Source: Areca catechu
Taxonomy: Eukaryota; Streptophyta; Magnoliopsida; Arecales; Arecaceae
Reading direction: 5' to 3'
NCBI GenBank assembly: GCA_021397845.1
Contig: CM038045.1
Span: forward strand, 145,038,638-145,102,637
DNA: 64,000 bases
In this document: one piece after another, positions 32,209 through 44,084 of the stretch
Layout: the number at the start of each line of letters is the position of its first letter
Numbering within the stretch: the first letter of the stretch is position 1
Translations under genes and position numbers: made by a program
The notes under the pieces: generated by a model
What the model saw: the letters and a program-made list of their open reading frames with translations, nothing else
Told to the model about the DNA's origin: nothing
Databases searched by the model: none

Positions 32209-32220
32209 GCTCTGATACCA
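32209..32220 (-). other. Primer binding site of Sirevirus A
   Basis: Plus-strand GCTCTGATACCA, perfect initiator-Met type on minus, 2 bp from the LTR start TGTTGCCC at 32223. Confidence 0.88.
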
Positions 32221-32222
32221 CT

Positions 32223-32900
32223 TGTTGCCCAGAAATGCAGCCCAAGAGGGGGGTGAATTGGGTCTTTTAAAAATTTAACACAATAAAACAAAAGGTCTAG
32301 TGATGCTTGTGAGTAACAATTAATTAGATGCAAATAATAGCACTTAATTAAAGAATGCAAAAAGAAAAGAGCAATCACACACAAATACAAGATATATAGT
32401 GGTTCGATGCAAACCTAGCACCTACATCCACTCCCCAAGCCACCCTTGGAATTCCACTATAATCCACACCAGATTACAGTTGATTTGTTTTTACAAGGCT
32501 CACAAGTCAAAAACCTAAGTTGGTTTTATCACTTAGGCTCACCAACAAACCTAACTACTTGTTTTGTCTTCAGGCTCACAAGTTAATATGCAACAGCAAC
32601 AAAACATATTTTTAAAACATTTTAAAGACAACATCAGATATGGAAATTTAAACTACAACAAACTCTCCAAGAGATTGGCCTGAACAGGAATCTGATCATC
32701 ATCTCCTGAATATAGATGCTAGTTTTCATAGAATCAATAAACATCAAAAACAAGAATAATACTTTTTCTTTGATGGATATGCTCTTAAAGACTCTCTTCT
32801 CTTGAGCTTCTCACCTCTTGATGAGGATGGTGAGCGGTGCCTTGGACTTGGATGCATTTGAGCACCCACGTTCTGCCCAGATAGATCCTAGAGCTGTCGC
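32223..32900 (-). mobile_element. 5' LTR of Sirevirus A, degraded
   Basis: The first 370 bp match 21697-22070 closely; after about 32590 the match becomes patchy, with rearranged or deleted pieces ('acaacaaactctc', 'tgctcttaaagactctcttctcttgag'). The U3 end cannot be placed. Confidence 0.6.
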
Positions 32901-33480
32901 TGTGTCGACACTCCCTGTCGAAGTACACTTGCTTGTGGACCTTGAAGAGTCGAATTGCTTCTTCAAGTGAAGAGAGAGGTGGACCCTTCTAACCTAGCTT
33001 CTTCTCAGCCTAGCTTAAGTACTGGTGTCACACCCAATGCCCAAATCCTCGCAAGCCCCTTCTTCCTCTCGACATTGAGACTCAAACAAGAATCAGAGAA
33101 AGCCAATAAAAAAAATATGAGAAATAACTCTTATTTAAAGAGGCTACGATAGGAAAAAGAAAGAGGAAGGAGGAGAGATTGGGAGAGAAGGGGAGGCATT
33201 CCAAAAAGGTCCAAGCATAAAAGGCAAGTATGACCATCATACTATTATAGCTTGGAGCCAAAATCGGTCAGATTTTGAATTTCGAACTCAAAATTCAAAG
33301 TCAAACCTTCCAAATTCTTTCCAGAATTTTGCTCGTCATAGCAAGTGTCGATCATGCAAAATTATCAAGTGTCGACACTTTCCAAGTGTCAACTCAAGCA
33401 AGTGTCGACACTTGGAACATGGTCATTATATTGACCTTCGGTGACAGCAAATAATTCTCAATCATCGATCAACCTTAAGA
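32901..33480. other. Composite sequence with Sirevirus-type palindromes
   Basis: A region I cannot assign cleanly. 33342-33415 has two perfect AAGTGTCGACACTT palindromes and two decayed ones, at about the distance from 32223 expected for the LTR cluster, so part is probably the U3 of the Sirevirus A 5' LTR. 32955-33300 does not match that LTR. No gene. Confidence 0.4.
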
Positions 33481-34391
33481 TCAGATAGAAACCTCTATAG
33501 TGTGTGACCCCGTAGGTTCGAACACTAAGCCGGTAGCACTGGAACACTTTCAGTACCATCAAAGTCCTCATCTAGCAATGATACCCGACATCTGGATAGG
33601 TCGAAGATACAGACACCTTTCTAGAACCTCTAGCATATGGTTACTATGTAATTCATCCCTTTGACCTCATAATTGTCAGGATGACCTAGGTTCGACTGCC
33701 AACTCAAATTTGGTTTATCCAAATCGTGTCTCAACTTTACAAGTTCTGTGACTCCTCATAAGAACTATCCTAGCCAAGGATTTGCTAAATTGAGATATAA
33801 GAAGTCATTCACTCCAAATTATTTGGAGGAATCAATTCTATCTTGATCCACCACCGCTCCATAAGCACTTGACTGCACCCAGAAATCTTCATCATTGGAT
33901 TAGAAATCCACGTGATCTGGTACCAAAGTACAGTAAGTTGCTTGCAAGCTGCCAAGTAACCTCAGGTCTGAAGGACACATATACCCATATCCCTTCACGA
34001 GCAATCCCTTGGCAAAAGGGAGCTCCGCAAATGGTCACATTCAGTGAGATGTCATACATTTCACTTACATGTCACACCTGTGTCTCTACACTCCTTGGTT
34101 AAGAGGACAACCAACAAATATGACATACAACAACCTACACTTGATACATTGTCGTCCTATAATAATGTATCATTTGGTTGTGAACCAGTTTAAGAACTAC
34201 TTGATATATCATCTCTATATCAAATAATGTAGTTCTAAGGACTCCATCATACAAGAGTTTATTTCAGAAAAATGTAAATATGATGAACAACCAAAAGAAT
34301 AACTTTTATTTATTAAAAATTTATATACAATTACAAAATGGCACAATTATCTACAGTCTAGATGATTGGCTTTGGGACATAATTCCCAACA
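33481..34391 (-). mobile_element. 3' LTR of copia element B (left edge uncertain)
   Basis: In minus orientation it begins TGTTGGGAATTATGTCCC at 34391 and contains the stretch 'acatgtaagtgaaatgtatgacatctcactgaatgtg', typical of a widespread class of plant copia LTRs. No second LTR is in the window because the other end of the element is cut off at 47452. Short ORFs inside are not genes. Confidence 0.65.
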
Positions 34392-35294
34392 ACTCCCAAC
34401 TGAACTAAAGCTAATCGGTATAGAATCTCATTCCAATTTTTTATTTATAACTGTCAAACTCTTGAATTCCGATGGCTTTAGTGAAGGAGTCAGCCAGGTT
34501 CTCCCTTTCATTGATTTTTTGATGGTCAATGTCATCTCGTCCATGATCTCTCGTACAAGGATATAGTGCCACAGAATGTACTTTGTGCGGTGATGAGACT
34601 TTGGCTCTTTGGCTTGAGAAATGGCTCCAGTGTTGTCACAATACATCGGAATAGGACTATCCAGGGAAGGTGCCACTCCCAGCTCGCCAAGGAACTTTCA
34701 CAACCACACTACTTCCTTTACTGCATCCGATGTTGCAATGTACTCTGCTTCGCATATTGAGTCCGCCATAGTAGGCTGCTTGAAACTTTTCTAGCAGATC
34801 GGTCCATCATTAAGGGTGAAGACAAATCCTGATATACTCTTGCTATCATCCTTATCTGACTGGAAATTGGAGTCAGTATATCCACAAGTTTCTAATCAGG
34901 TTCTCTATAAATCAGCCATTGGTCCTTAGTATTTCGCAAATACTTAAGGATGGTCTTTACCACTTTCCAATGAGCTTCACCTGGGTTAGACTGATAACTA
35001 CTCATTATGCCTAGTAAGTATGCCATGTCTGGTCTAGTACATGTCATAGCGTACATGATAAAACCCACAGCCGAAGCATATGGGATTCTGTTCATATGCT
35101 CTCTCTCCTCAAGAGTTGTCGCACAATCTTCTTTGGAGAGAGCAATTCAAGTGTCTATCAGGAGATAGCCTTTCTTGGAATTTTTCATGCTGAACCGCTT
35201 CAACACAGTGTTAATGTACGTAGACTGGGACAATCCCGAAAGCCTCTTAGATCTATCTCTATAGATCTTCATACCCAATATGTAAGAGGCTTCA
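34392..35294 (-). pseudogene. Copia element B: RNase H and end of RT
   Basis: On minus, 34428-34676 carries the RNase H motif PIPMYCDNTGAISQAK followed by HHRTKYILWHYILVREI, and 34892-35095 carries SAVGFIMYAMTCTRPDMAYLLG and HWKVVKTILKYLR. 35096-35290 codes the preceding RT tail (YILGMKIYRDRSKR, STYINTVLKRF) with stops. It belongs to a copia lineage different from the Sireviruses, since no ORF3 lies between RNase H and the LTR. It joins 36764 across the solo LTR. Confidence 0.82.
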
Positions 35295-36758
35295 TGGTGG
35301 GGACACCGGAGGCACCAGAATAAGATAGAGACTTTTCAACCCTCTATGAATTGATCAATAATTTATGAATCCATCTGTAATAAGGGCTTAGCCCATCTGA
35401 GTCCATTTAGTTGTTATTTGAGTCTTTGAGTTGTTATTTCAATTCTGTACTAGTCAGCTCATGTTGAGCTAGTTCAGTCCAATGCTAGTCAGCTCATGTT
35501 GAGCTAATTTTATTTTTTGAGTCCTGTCCAAGCATACTGAAGACTCAAGACTATATCATACAAGTGAATACCAAGTCCAACTAGATTGAAGACATCGAAG
35601 TATAGCCCAAGTCCAACCCAGCTTGAAGATTTGAAGACCCCAGGAGGAAAATTCAGAAAACCCTGATTTCTTGTAGATGCCCTCCAGATGCCCAGATTCC
35701 CTTCCAGATGCCAAAGTATATTCATAGATAAGAGCATCCATGATTTCAGAGGTCCATCTGCATCCTAGCCCAAGAAATCAAGCCCAGGTGCCAAGCCCAA
35801 GCCCTAAAGAAGCAAGATACCAAGGAATATTCCTGCTACATGGCTACCAGGCCATCCCAGCTTCTAGAGGCCACCCTAGCTTCTAGAGGCCGAAACCCAT
35901 GCACCCGAGCCCCTTGGGCCGGCCTCTTGCTACTCCTAGAAGCCCAACATGCCCCCTAGGCATCCTTGGAGTGTTGACCAAGTCAAGAGAATTTTTAGGG
36001 ATTTTTCTACCTAATGTTTCCTTATTTTCTAGCTAGGGTTTGAGAGGGAAAAGGATTCTTATGTAAAGACTAATGTGCTCTTACTTGGAGCCCAAGGCTA
36101 AGGGTCTATTTAAAGGACCCTAGCCTCTTGTTTGAAGGGAGATTTTTGATATGAAATAAACCTTGAGTTCTTCTATTGCTTTGTGTGATTACCCTGCTGT
36201 GTGCATAAAGGGTTTGAGAGTTCTTCTTCCGGTGTTTGCAACCATCTTCCTGCCGCCAACCATCCTTCTAGCCCCCTACAAAACTTTCTTCTATTTATTG
36301 TTTTCCTTTGTTTTCTTAATTTTTTCTTAGTTTCTAACCCGTGACAGGTCGTTTGCAGGTCCCCAAGTTCCTACGAATCCAACGACTCCAGCCAAGCCTC
36401 AATCGGACAACCGAGCAGAAAGCCGGGTATCCGCGGGTCTTTGGCTCGATTTTCCAGGCCGTATCCATCGAGGAATGAGAGATCCCTTCACTGCGATCTT
36501 CACCGGGCACTTCAAACATTGTCAGGTACACCCCCTCTACCTCCAGTCTTTATATTGTAGGAGAAGTTGCCCTAACCGAGGCTTCTCAGCCCCGGCGATC
36601 CTTCTTTAGTACTTTTATAGGTTCTAATCTACATGCTTGGCTTCAAAAATTTATATAAAATTTTCTACAACTAATTTTGATCTGAAATTCAAGAATTAAT
36701 CACCTAACCCAAATATAAAATATACAAAAAGAATTGCATGCATATTAGTCCCGCATCA
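35295..36758 (+). mobile_element. Solo chromovirus LTR with 5-bp target duplication
   Basis: 1464 bp, termini TGGTGGGG...CCGCATCA, flanked by CTTCA at 35290-35294 and 36759-36763. It is related to the LTRs of element 3 (reverse complement) and of the chromovirus at 38484. A TATTTAAAGG box lies near 36111. It interrupts the RT frame of element B exactly (MKDLGE continues into SYILGMKIYRD). Solo LTRs arise by recombination between the two LTRs of a full element. Confidence 0.93.
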
Positions 36759-38483
36759 CTTCACCCAAGTCTTTCATAGAGAACTGAGATGACAACCATA
36801 CCTTTATTCCTTGTAGTGCTGGGATGTCATTCCTGATTAAGAAAATGTCATCCACACACAACACAAGGAACACAATCACAGAACCATTAGCCCACTTATA
36901 AATGCAAGGTTCTTCTTCATTCCTAACGAAACTATACAATTTGATACACTTATTAAATCACATGTTCCAACTCCGTAATGCTTGTTTCAGTCCATAGATG
37001 GACCTTTGAAGCTTGCATACCTTTGACTCGTCTATGGATGTGAACCCTTCAGGTTGTATCATATATATCTTCGCTTCCAGCTCACCATTCAGGAAAGCTG
37101 TTTGGACATCGATTTGCTAGATTTCATAGTCAAAGTGTGTCGCTAAAGCAATCATGATCTAAATGGATTTGGGCATTGCCACAAGAGAGAATGTCTCGTC
37201 ATAGTCAATACCATAATGTTGACGATATCCTTTGGCAACCAGACAAGCTTTATAGGTCTCCACCTACCTGTCTGCACTCCTTTTCCTCTTAAAATTCATT
37301 TACACCCAATGGGTTTTATCCCTTCAGGCGGATCAACCAATGTCCATACATTGTTGATTTTCATGGATTCTATTTCGGATTGCATAGCTCCTAGCCATTT
37401 CTCAGAGTCGGACCTCTACATCGCATCCATATAGGTGATCGGATCCTTATTATTCTCATCAAGTTCAATGGGATCACCATCCTGGACCAAGAAATCATAG
37501 TATCTGTCCAGTCAACTCGATACCCTACCGGATCTTCTTAATGGTTCCTGTGTGGTCTCTGGGTGTGATCAAATCATAACCGGTTCTATGTTATCCCTTA
37601 AGTGTGTTGGTTCTTCTACTTGTTGAACTTTACTAAGTTCAATCTTAGTGGCTACAGTTCCTTCACCAAGGAACTCCTTTTTTAAAAAGATAGCCCTAAG
37701 ACTGATGAACAATTTTTATTTTTCAGCCAAGTAGAAGTAATACCCCTTAGACTCTTTTGGATACCTAACAAATAGGCACCGGTCAGACCTCGGTCCAAGT
37801 TTATCCATTTTCAAACATTTTACATAAACCAGGCAATCCCAGACCTGAAGGTGTGAGAGTGTCGGCTTACGTCCAATCCATATCTCATATAGGGTTTTGT
37901 TAACAGATTTACTCGGAGCCCTATTCAAAGTAACACGCTGATTCCAGAGCATATCCTAAAAAGATAGTAGTAGAAAAACAAAGCCCATCATGGACCGAAC
38001 CATGTCTAACATGGTTCGAATCCTCCTTTCAAACACTCCATTTAATTGAGGTGTCCCTGGAGGTGTCCATTGAGAGAGAATCCCATTCTCCTCGAGATAT
38101 GTCAGAAACTCTCTGGAAAGATATTCACCACCTTAATCTGATCAAAAGATCTACTTCATTACGATATCATTTGAATATTTCAAATGACTCAGATTTATGT
38201 CCTCATCAAGAGACCCCATATCTCGAAAGATCGTCTGTAAATATAATGAAATAACTGTACCCACCTATGGCACTAATATTCATGGGTCCACATACCCAGT
38301 ATGTACCAAACTTAGAATTTCTTTGGCTCGTTCACCTTTTCCAGTAAAAGGTGATTTGTCATATTTCCAAGAAACAGGACTCATAGGTTGGAAGTGAACC
38401 ACTTTCACTAAAATCGAGGAAACCCTCGCATTTCAACCTATTTATCCTATTCTTGTTAATATGACCTAGCCTACAATGCCATA
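36759..38483 (-). pseudogene. Copia element B: RT and integrase
   Basis: On minus: integrase zinc-finger half 38400-38483 (HCRLGHINKNRINRLK) and core remnants 38030-38400; integrase C-terminus 37716-37952 (YEIWIGRKPTLSHLQVW, GYYFYLAEK); linker and RT start 36960-37700 (stops throughout); RT catalytic part 36745-36939 (FLVLCVDDIFLIRND, where VDD is the metal-binding motif, and SQFSMKDLGE). Many stops and frame changes. It continues at 46898 beyond the inserted chromovirus. Confidence 0.82.
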
Positions 38484-39746
38484 TGGTGCGGACACCAAAG
38501 GCACCAGAATAAGGTAGAGGCTTCTCAACCCTCTGTGGATCACTTAAATGACATTCAAGTCCACTATAATAAAGCTTAGACCAGCTGAGTTGTTTTCATT
38601 TAAGTCCTGTAATTATTTAGCTCATGTGAGCTAGTCCAGTCCAATGTTAGTCAGCTCATGTCGACCTAATTTTATTTTTTGAGTCCTATTCAACCATATT
38701 GAAGACTCAAGACCACATCATACAAGTGAAGACCAAGCCCAACCTGATTGAAGACATGGATGTTGAGCCCAAGTCCAACCTAACTAGAAGACATGAAGAT
38801 CCTCGGAGAGAATTAAAACAAGTGCAAACCTGAAGCCTGGAGACCAGCCAGAAGGAAACTAGGCCAACCCAGGCCCGGGGAGAAATTAGGGCACCCTTCC
38901 TTAGAATTACCTTCCCCTTGGTCAGCCACTTATGGTCACCCCCTTGGCCGACCAGACAAGGAGAGGGAGTCCCATTCCATTTAAATTTTTCTACCTAGGT
39001 TGCCATGTATTCCTAGTTAGAGTTTGTAAGGAAAAGGAGTCCTATGTAAAGTCTAAAGTACCCTTACTTGGAGCCCAAGGTTAAGGGTCTATTTAAGGGA
39101 CCCTAGCCTCTTGTATGAAACCTAATTTTTGATGAATGAAAACCTTGAGTTCTTCTATTGAGTTGTGTGATACCCTGCTGTGTGCATAAAGGGGTTTGTG
39201 AGAGTTTTTTCTTCCTAGTGCTACAATCATCTTCCTGCTGCCAACAAGCATCTCAGATCCCTGAATGTCCACTCCAAAAGAAGCCTTCCCTTGCTATTTT
39301 TCCTTTGTTTTCTTGTTCCTTTGTGAGTTTTCTAACCCCTGACAGGTCATTTATAGGTCCCCGAGTTCCTACGAATCTAACAACTCCAGCCAAGCCTCAA
39401 TCGGACTACCGAGCAGAAAGCCGGGTATCCGCGAGTCCTTGGCTCGATTTTCCAGGCCGCATCCATCGAGGAACGAGAGACCCTTTTACTGCGATCTTCA
39501 CAGACGTTGTCAGGTATACCCCCTCTACCTCCAGTAGTTTTATTGTAGGAGAACTTGCCCTAACCGAGGCTTCTCAGCCCCGCGATCCTTCTTTTCTACT
39601 TTTCTAGGTCCTAATCTGCATGCTGATCTTCTAAAATTCTTATAAAATTTCCTACAACTTATTTTAATCTAAAATTTGGGAATTAATCACACAACCCCAC
39701 ATATAAAACATACAAAAAAAATTGCATGCATATTAGTTCCCCATCA
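38484..39746 (+). mobile_element. 5' LTR of the full chromovirus
   Basis: Contains the likely promoter: 'gggtctatttaagggacc' near 39086-39104 has a TATTTAAG TATA-like box. The ORF at 39158-39607 is repeated in the 3' LTR (46311-46799) and has no known domain; I take it as chance. The LTR pair differs by a few percent. Confidence 0.93.
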
Positions 39747-39748
39747 TT

Positions 39749-39760
39749 TGGTATCATAGC
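39749..39760 (+). other. Primer binding site of the full chromovirus, one mismatch
   Basis: TGGTATCATAGC, initiator-Met type with T for G at position 9, 2 bp after the 5' LTR. Element 1 (4956) has the same variant. Confidence 0.82.
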
Positions 39761-40622
39761 TTAGATTAGGGCTTGTTTTCTGCAATTTTTTTATCCATAT
39801 ATACTCTGTTATTTTAATCATTTCTCTCTAATAAAATCTCCAAAAATTCTAAAATTTACTTTGATAGATTCACAATAATTCACAGTAATTTTAAGAATTT
39901 TTTTAGATTTTATTATGGCCTGTGAATTTTCTGCAATCCGAAATACAGCCTACAAATATTCGGCTCTATTTTTTCAGCAAGGCAAGTTTTGAAGTTTTAG
40001 GGTTTTGTTTAGCATCTTTTGCATATCTTTTAATTTTAGTATATTTCCAGCATATTAGGCCATGATTTGCAAGTTTTCTTCTATTTAAAAAATACCAAAA
40101 AAAAATTACATATTATCCAAAAATACCAAAGACATCTAAACCCTAATTTGCATCCTCATCTGCCTGCCATCATTGCATAATTTACTTTTAAGGGCACTCT
40201 TGCTATATCAGATGGGGGGAGGATTTGATCACCTCTCCTTAGCCCAAAACCACATCCCTTGTATTCAGTCCCAAGCCTTAACCTAAAATTAACTAGACTT
40301 AATTTGCCCTAGTGGGCTAGGGATACCAATTGGTCGGTCCGGGCTACGTGTCAGATCATTATGTCAAGCTAACCTGTGTGTGCCTTATGCTTAGTGTCTA
40401 GAATGGTGGTTTAGGGATTCAATCCTGAAGGGCTTGTGTGCTGGTCTGCCTACCTGGCCAATCTCTGATTGGTGTCTAGGATTGGCAATCAGGGACCTAA
40501 CACTCCCTTAACACCTGCCTGGCTGAGTACAGGGTTACTATAGGCTAGTTTGCCACCCTGATTGAGCATCCATTTTTGGACTCTAGGTCTAGTCAGCTAT
40601 AGTCGGTCTGATCGAGTCTTGC
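39761..40622 (+). mobile_element. Leader of the full chromovirus
   Basis: AT-rich to about 40190, then the conserved leader block 40441-40530. Within the block CCAATC-TCT-GATTGG (40458-40472) and GATTG-G-CAATC (just after) can each form a small hairpin. Non-coding. Confidence 0.7.
40458..40472 (+). promoter_or_regulatory. Leader stem-loop, candidate packaging/dimerisation signal
   Basis: CCAATC-TCT-GATTGG about 700 bp after the primer binding site and 150 bp before gag. The stem is conserved and the loop variable in all four chromoviruses of the window. Function is inferred from position only. Confidence 0.55.
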
Positions 40623-42087
40623 ATGAGCACTAGATCAGGAGTTTCATATCACCCACCTCCTTCACAAATGTCTGAACCCATGAAAAATTTACAAGCCCAA
40701 ATAAAAGCCCTAGCTGATCAAATGGCCCAGATGGCTACCCAGATAACTACCTAGATGATTACCCAGATGACCCAGTTAACTCAGTCAGGTATTCAAACCA
40801 ATGATAGAATTGACCATCTTGCCAGCAGGTTTGATCAGTTAGAAGTCCGGGTAGGGACCCCAGGAAAAACCATGGGTCACAATCTGAGCCAGATCCTAAT
40901 TCCCCTCAACCTAGGAGGACCCCAAACCCTAATCCATACCCTGAGGTCGAACCTAGGAGAGCCCCTCATCCTGACCCATACTATAACCCTCAGCCTAGGA
41001 GGACCCCAGACCCTGACCCATACCAAGAGGTCGAACCTAGGAGAGCCCCTCAACCTGACCCATACTACAATCCTGAGCCCAGGAGGACCCCAAACCCTGA
41101 TCCATATCTTGAGGTTGAAACTAGAAGAGGCTATCGTCTTGACCCAATCCCTGAAGTTCGTCATAGAAGGCCTAATCAGGATTTTGTAGACCAGGAGGAT
41201 CGATCCTATAGACATGTCAAGCTTGATGCTCCAACTTTTGATGGTTGTCTAGATCCTAAGGTCTATATAGATTGGGAGGGAGAGATGGATCATATTTTGA
41301 ATGGTATAATATGACAGAGGAGCGTAAATTTAGGTTTGCTAAGCTTAAGTTGATTCGGGAAGCCAGGTTACATTGGGCTAGTGTTGAGAGAACCCTTAAT
41401 CTAGGAGGGCGTGATCCTATAACCACCTGGTGGGCCATGAAGGGTAAGCTTAGGACAAGATACGTTCCAGCTTCATATCGTAGTGGGTTTACTAGATCAA
41501 TGGCAACGATTTAATCAGGTAACAAGAGCATAGATGAGTACATTGCAAAATTTGATGAGTATTCCATGCGATGTGATTTGAGGGAGTCTGGGGATGTTGT
41601 CTTATCTAGGTTTAGGGCTGGATTAAGAGATGACATTAAGAAAGCTTTACATGAGAGAGGTTAGAGACCTGGACCATGCTTACCAGATTGCTAGGGATCA
41701 TGAACGTTTCCATAGAGGGCCCGTTTACCGTCGACCTGAGCCCACTAGATACCCTAGTCAGTATCCGGGAGCTAGCCAGCCCCTTCAGAGTCGACCTATA
41801 CCCAGTCGACCCAGTCCTAGTCTACCAGGCCAAACCGACCCAGTCCTAGTCAGCCAGGTCTGAGTCGACCCCAGCCTAGTAATTCTTTGGCCCGTAAGGA
41901 TGATCGAGGAAAATCTATAGAAGCTAATAAGGGTTACACTCCCCAGAAGACCTGTTTTAGATGTCATAAGCCAGGCCACTTTATGAATCAATGTCCAGTT
42001 AGTGCTTTACATCTAGGTGAGTTACAAGAAGAAGAGCCTGAGTCTGTAGTCGAACCTGAGGGAGAAGTTTATGAGGCTGATGATTAA
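40623..42087 (+). pseudogene. Gag of the full chromovirus, broken
   Basis: Starts ATG at 40623 (MSTRSGVSYHPPP). An in-frame TAG at 40752-40754 (a Gln codon in element 3) and a frame shift near 41100-41190 break it. Domains in order: coiled-coil-like N-terminus; Pro/Arg/Tyr repeats (40890-41130); capsid 41220-41720 (LDAPTFDG, KVYIDWE, KFRFAKLKL, YIAKFDEY, FRAGLRDDIKKAL); Arg/Pro/Ser linker; CCHC zinc knuckle CFRCHKPGHFMNQC near 41950-41995; acidic tail EVYEADD. It ends at TAA 42085-42087, where the following sequence still matches the acidic region of element 3. Confidence 0.85.
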
Positions 42088-44084
42088 TTAATAGAGGAGT
42101 ACGAAGGTGAGGAGGAAGAACCTGAGTTTGAGAACCAATTAGGAGTGGTTAGGTACATCCTAGCCCAACCCCAGTTAAGGAAGATTGGCGTAGGACTAGC
42201 ATCCTACAGACTTTTGTTAAGATAGGGGATAAGGTTCTTAAGATCATCATAGATAGTGGGAGTTGTGTCAATGCCATCTCTGCCAAGACAGTTAAATCTT
42301 TAGGATTGACCACAGTTCCTCATCCTAGCCCGTACAAATTTCTTGGGTAGATTCCCTCCACCTCCATCCAATTCAAGTTAGGTGCCAAATCTTACTTAGA
42401 TTGCAGACCTATGAGGAAAAGATTTAGTGTGATGTTATCCCCATGGAAGTAAGTAGTATTATTTTAGGTCGACCTTGGCTATTTGATCATGATGCAACCT
42501 TGTATGGTCAAACCAATGTTTGTACCTTCAACTACCATGGGAATAAGTTTGTTATCAATCCAGCTCCCCCTAGGGACCCAGTTAAGAGAGTTCTAGTAGC
42601 CTTAAGGACAAGAAACCTGGAGTTAACCTGCTTAAGGCTAGGGAGTTAGAACAGGAGATTGTTGAGGGTAACCCTGTTTGGATCTTGACCTCCAAAGAAA
42701 TATTAGAGCCAACCCAAAAGGAATACCCTAAAGAAATTGTTGAAGCTCTGAAAGAATTCGAGGATGTCTTCCTTGAGGATTTACCTGATCAATTGCCACC
42801 TCTTAGGAACATCCAGCATGCAATAGACTTAGTTCCAGGAACCACTTTACCAAACCTTCCTCAATATAGACTGAATCCCAGTGAGCATCAAGAATTACAG
42901 AGACAAGTAGGAGAATTACTTATGAAGGTTTTCATTAGGGGAGCCTGAGTCCATGTGCAGTCCCTGCTCTACTGACCCTAAGAAGGATGGTACCTGGAGG
43001 ATGTGTGAAGATAGTAGAGCTATCAACAAAATAATTGTGAAATATAGGTTTCCCATCCCCCGATTGGATGATATGTTAGACATGATGGCCAGAGCCAGAG
43101 TTTTCTCCAAGATAGACCTTAAGAGCGGCTATCATCAGGTGAGAATTAGACCTGGGGATGAGTGGAAAACTGCTTTCAATACTAAGGATGGCCTGTTTGA
43201 GTGGGTTGTAATGCCCTTTGGACTTTCCAATGCACCAAGTACCTTTATGAGGATTATGACCCAGGTCCTGAGAGAGTTTACCGGAAAATTCGTTGTGGTC
43301 TACTTTGACGATATTCTGATTTATAGCAGGACCAAGAAGGACCACCTTAGTCATCTAAGACTGGTATGCCAAACCCTTAGGGAGAATAACCTTTATGCCA
43401 ACTTTTAGAAGTGTGATTTCATGACACATAGGGTCATCTTCCTAGGTTTTGTTTTCACCCCTGAGGGAGTTTCTGCAGATCCTGAAAAGGTTAGGGCGAT
43501 TGTTGAGTGGCCTACACCCTCTAATATCCATGATGTACGTAGTTTCCATGGCCTAGCAACCTTTTACAGGAGATTTATTAGGGGTTTTAGCACAATCATC
43601 GCACCTATCACCGATTGCATTAGGAAGGGTACATTTGAGTGGACCAAAGCAGCTTATAAGGCCTTCCTAGAGTTTAAGGATAAGATGACCCATGCACCCA
43701 TCCTTAGATTACCTGACTTTACTAAGGTGTTTGAGGTCGCTTGCGACGCCTCGAGAGTAGGATAGGCGGGGTACTAAGTCAAGAGAACCACCCTGTAGCC
43801 TTCTTCAGTGAAAAGTTGAATGAGGCTAAACTTAAGTACTCTACCTATGATAAGGAATTTTATGCGGTAGTCCAGGCCCTTAGATATTGAAGACATTACT
43901 TACTACCACAGGAGTTTGTTTTATTTTCTGACCATGAGGCACTCCGATTCCTGAACTCCCAAAAGAAACTGAATCCTTGGCATGGTAAATGGATTGAGTA
44001 CATTCAAGCCTACACTTTCGTCCTGAAGCACCGTGCTGGCACGAAAATAAGGTAGCAGATGCCCTGAACCGTAGGTCTTTACTA
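42088..44084 (+). pseudogene. Pol of the full chromovirus: protease, RT and RNase H, broken
   Basis: Protease motif IIDSGSCVNA near 42244-42275 and IILGRPWL at 42443-42480. RT: 42685-42948 (EDLPDQLPPLR, HAIDLVPG), 42953-43408 (KKDGTWRMC, IDLKSGYHQVRI, MPFGLSNAPSTF, VVYFDDILIYS with the catalytic YxDD) and 43421-43765 (FLGFVFTPEGV, FHGLATFYRRFI). RNase H: VACDASRVG near 43735, then AFFSEKLNEAKLKYSTYDKEFYAVVQAL and LFSDHEALRFL across further frame changes to 44080. RT copies element RNA into DNA for integration. Stops near 42946, 43406 and 43763 separate the pieces. Confidence 0.88.

Larger units (their letters stand above)
21697..32900 (-). mobile_element. Sirevirus A (Ty1/copia), degraded
   Basis: Minus-strand element with 3' LTR 21697-23170, multiple polypurine tracts, a third ORF (ORF3), pol, gag, a duplicated gag start, primer binding site 32209-32220 and a decayed 5' LTR from 32223. 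Features of Sireviruses from general knowledge are an extra ORF after pol, palindromic motifs in the LTR and multiplied polypurine tracts; all three are visible. All genes contain frameshifts or stops. The outer right edge is unclear, so no target duplication could be tested (left flank AAGAA). Confidence 0.8.

Noticed and set aside
39158..39607. 149-residue plus-strand ORF, with a similar 162-residue ORF at 46311-46799 and related minus ORFs at 12960-13326 and 17876-18388
   Set aside because: All lie within LTRs of one family and owe their similarity to the LTR sequence. No domain or signal seen, and the frame is not kept in the other LTR copies.
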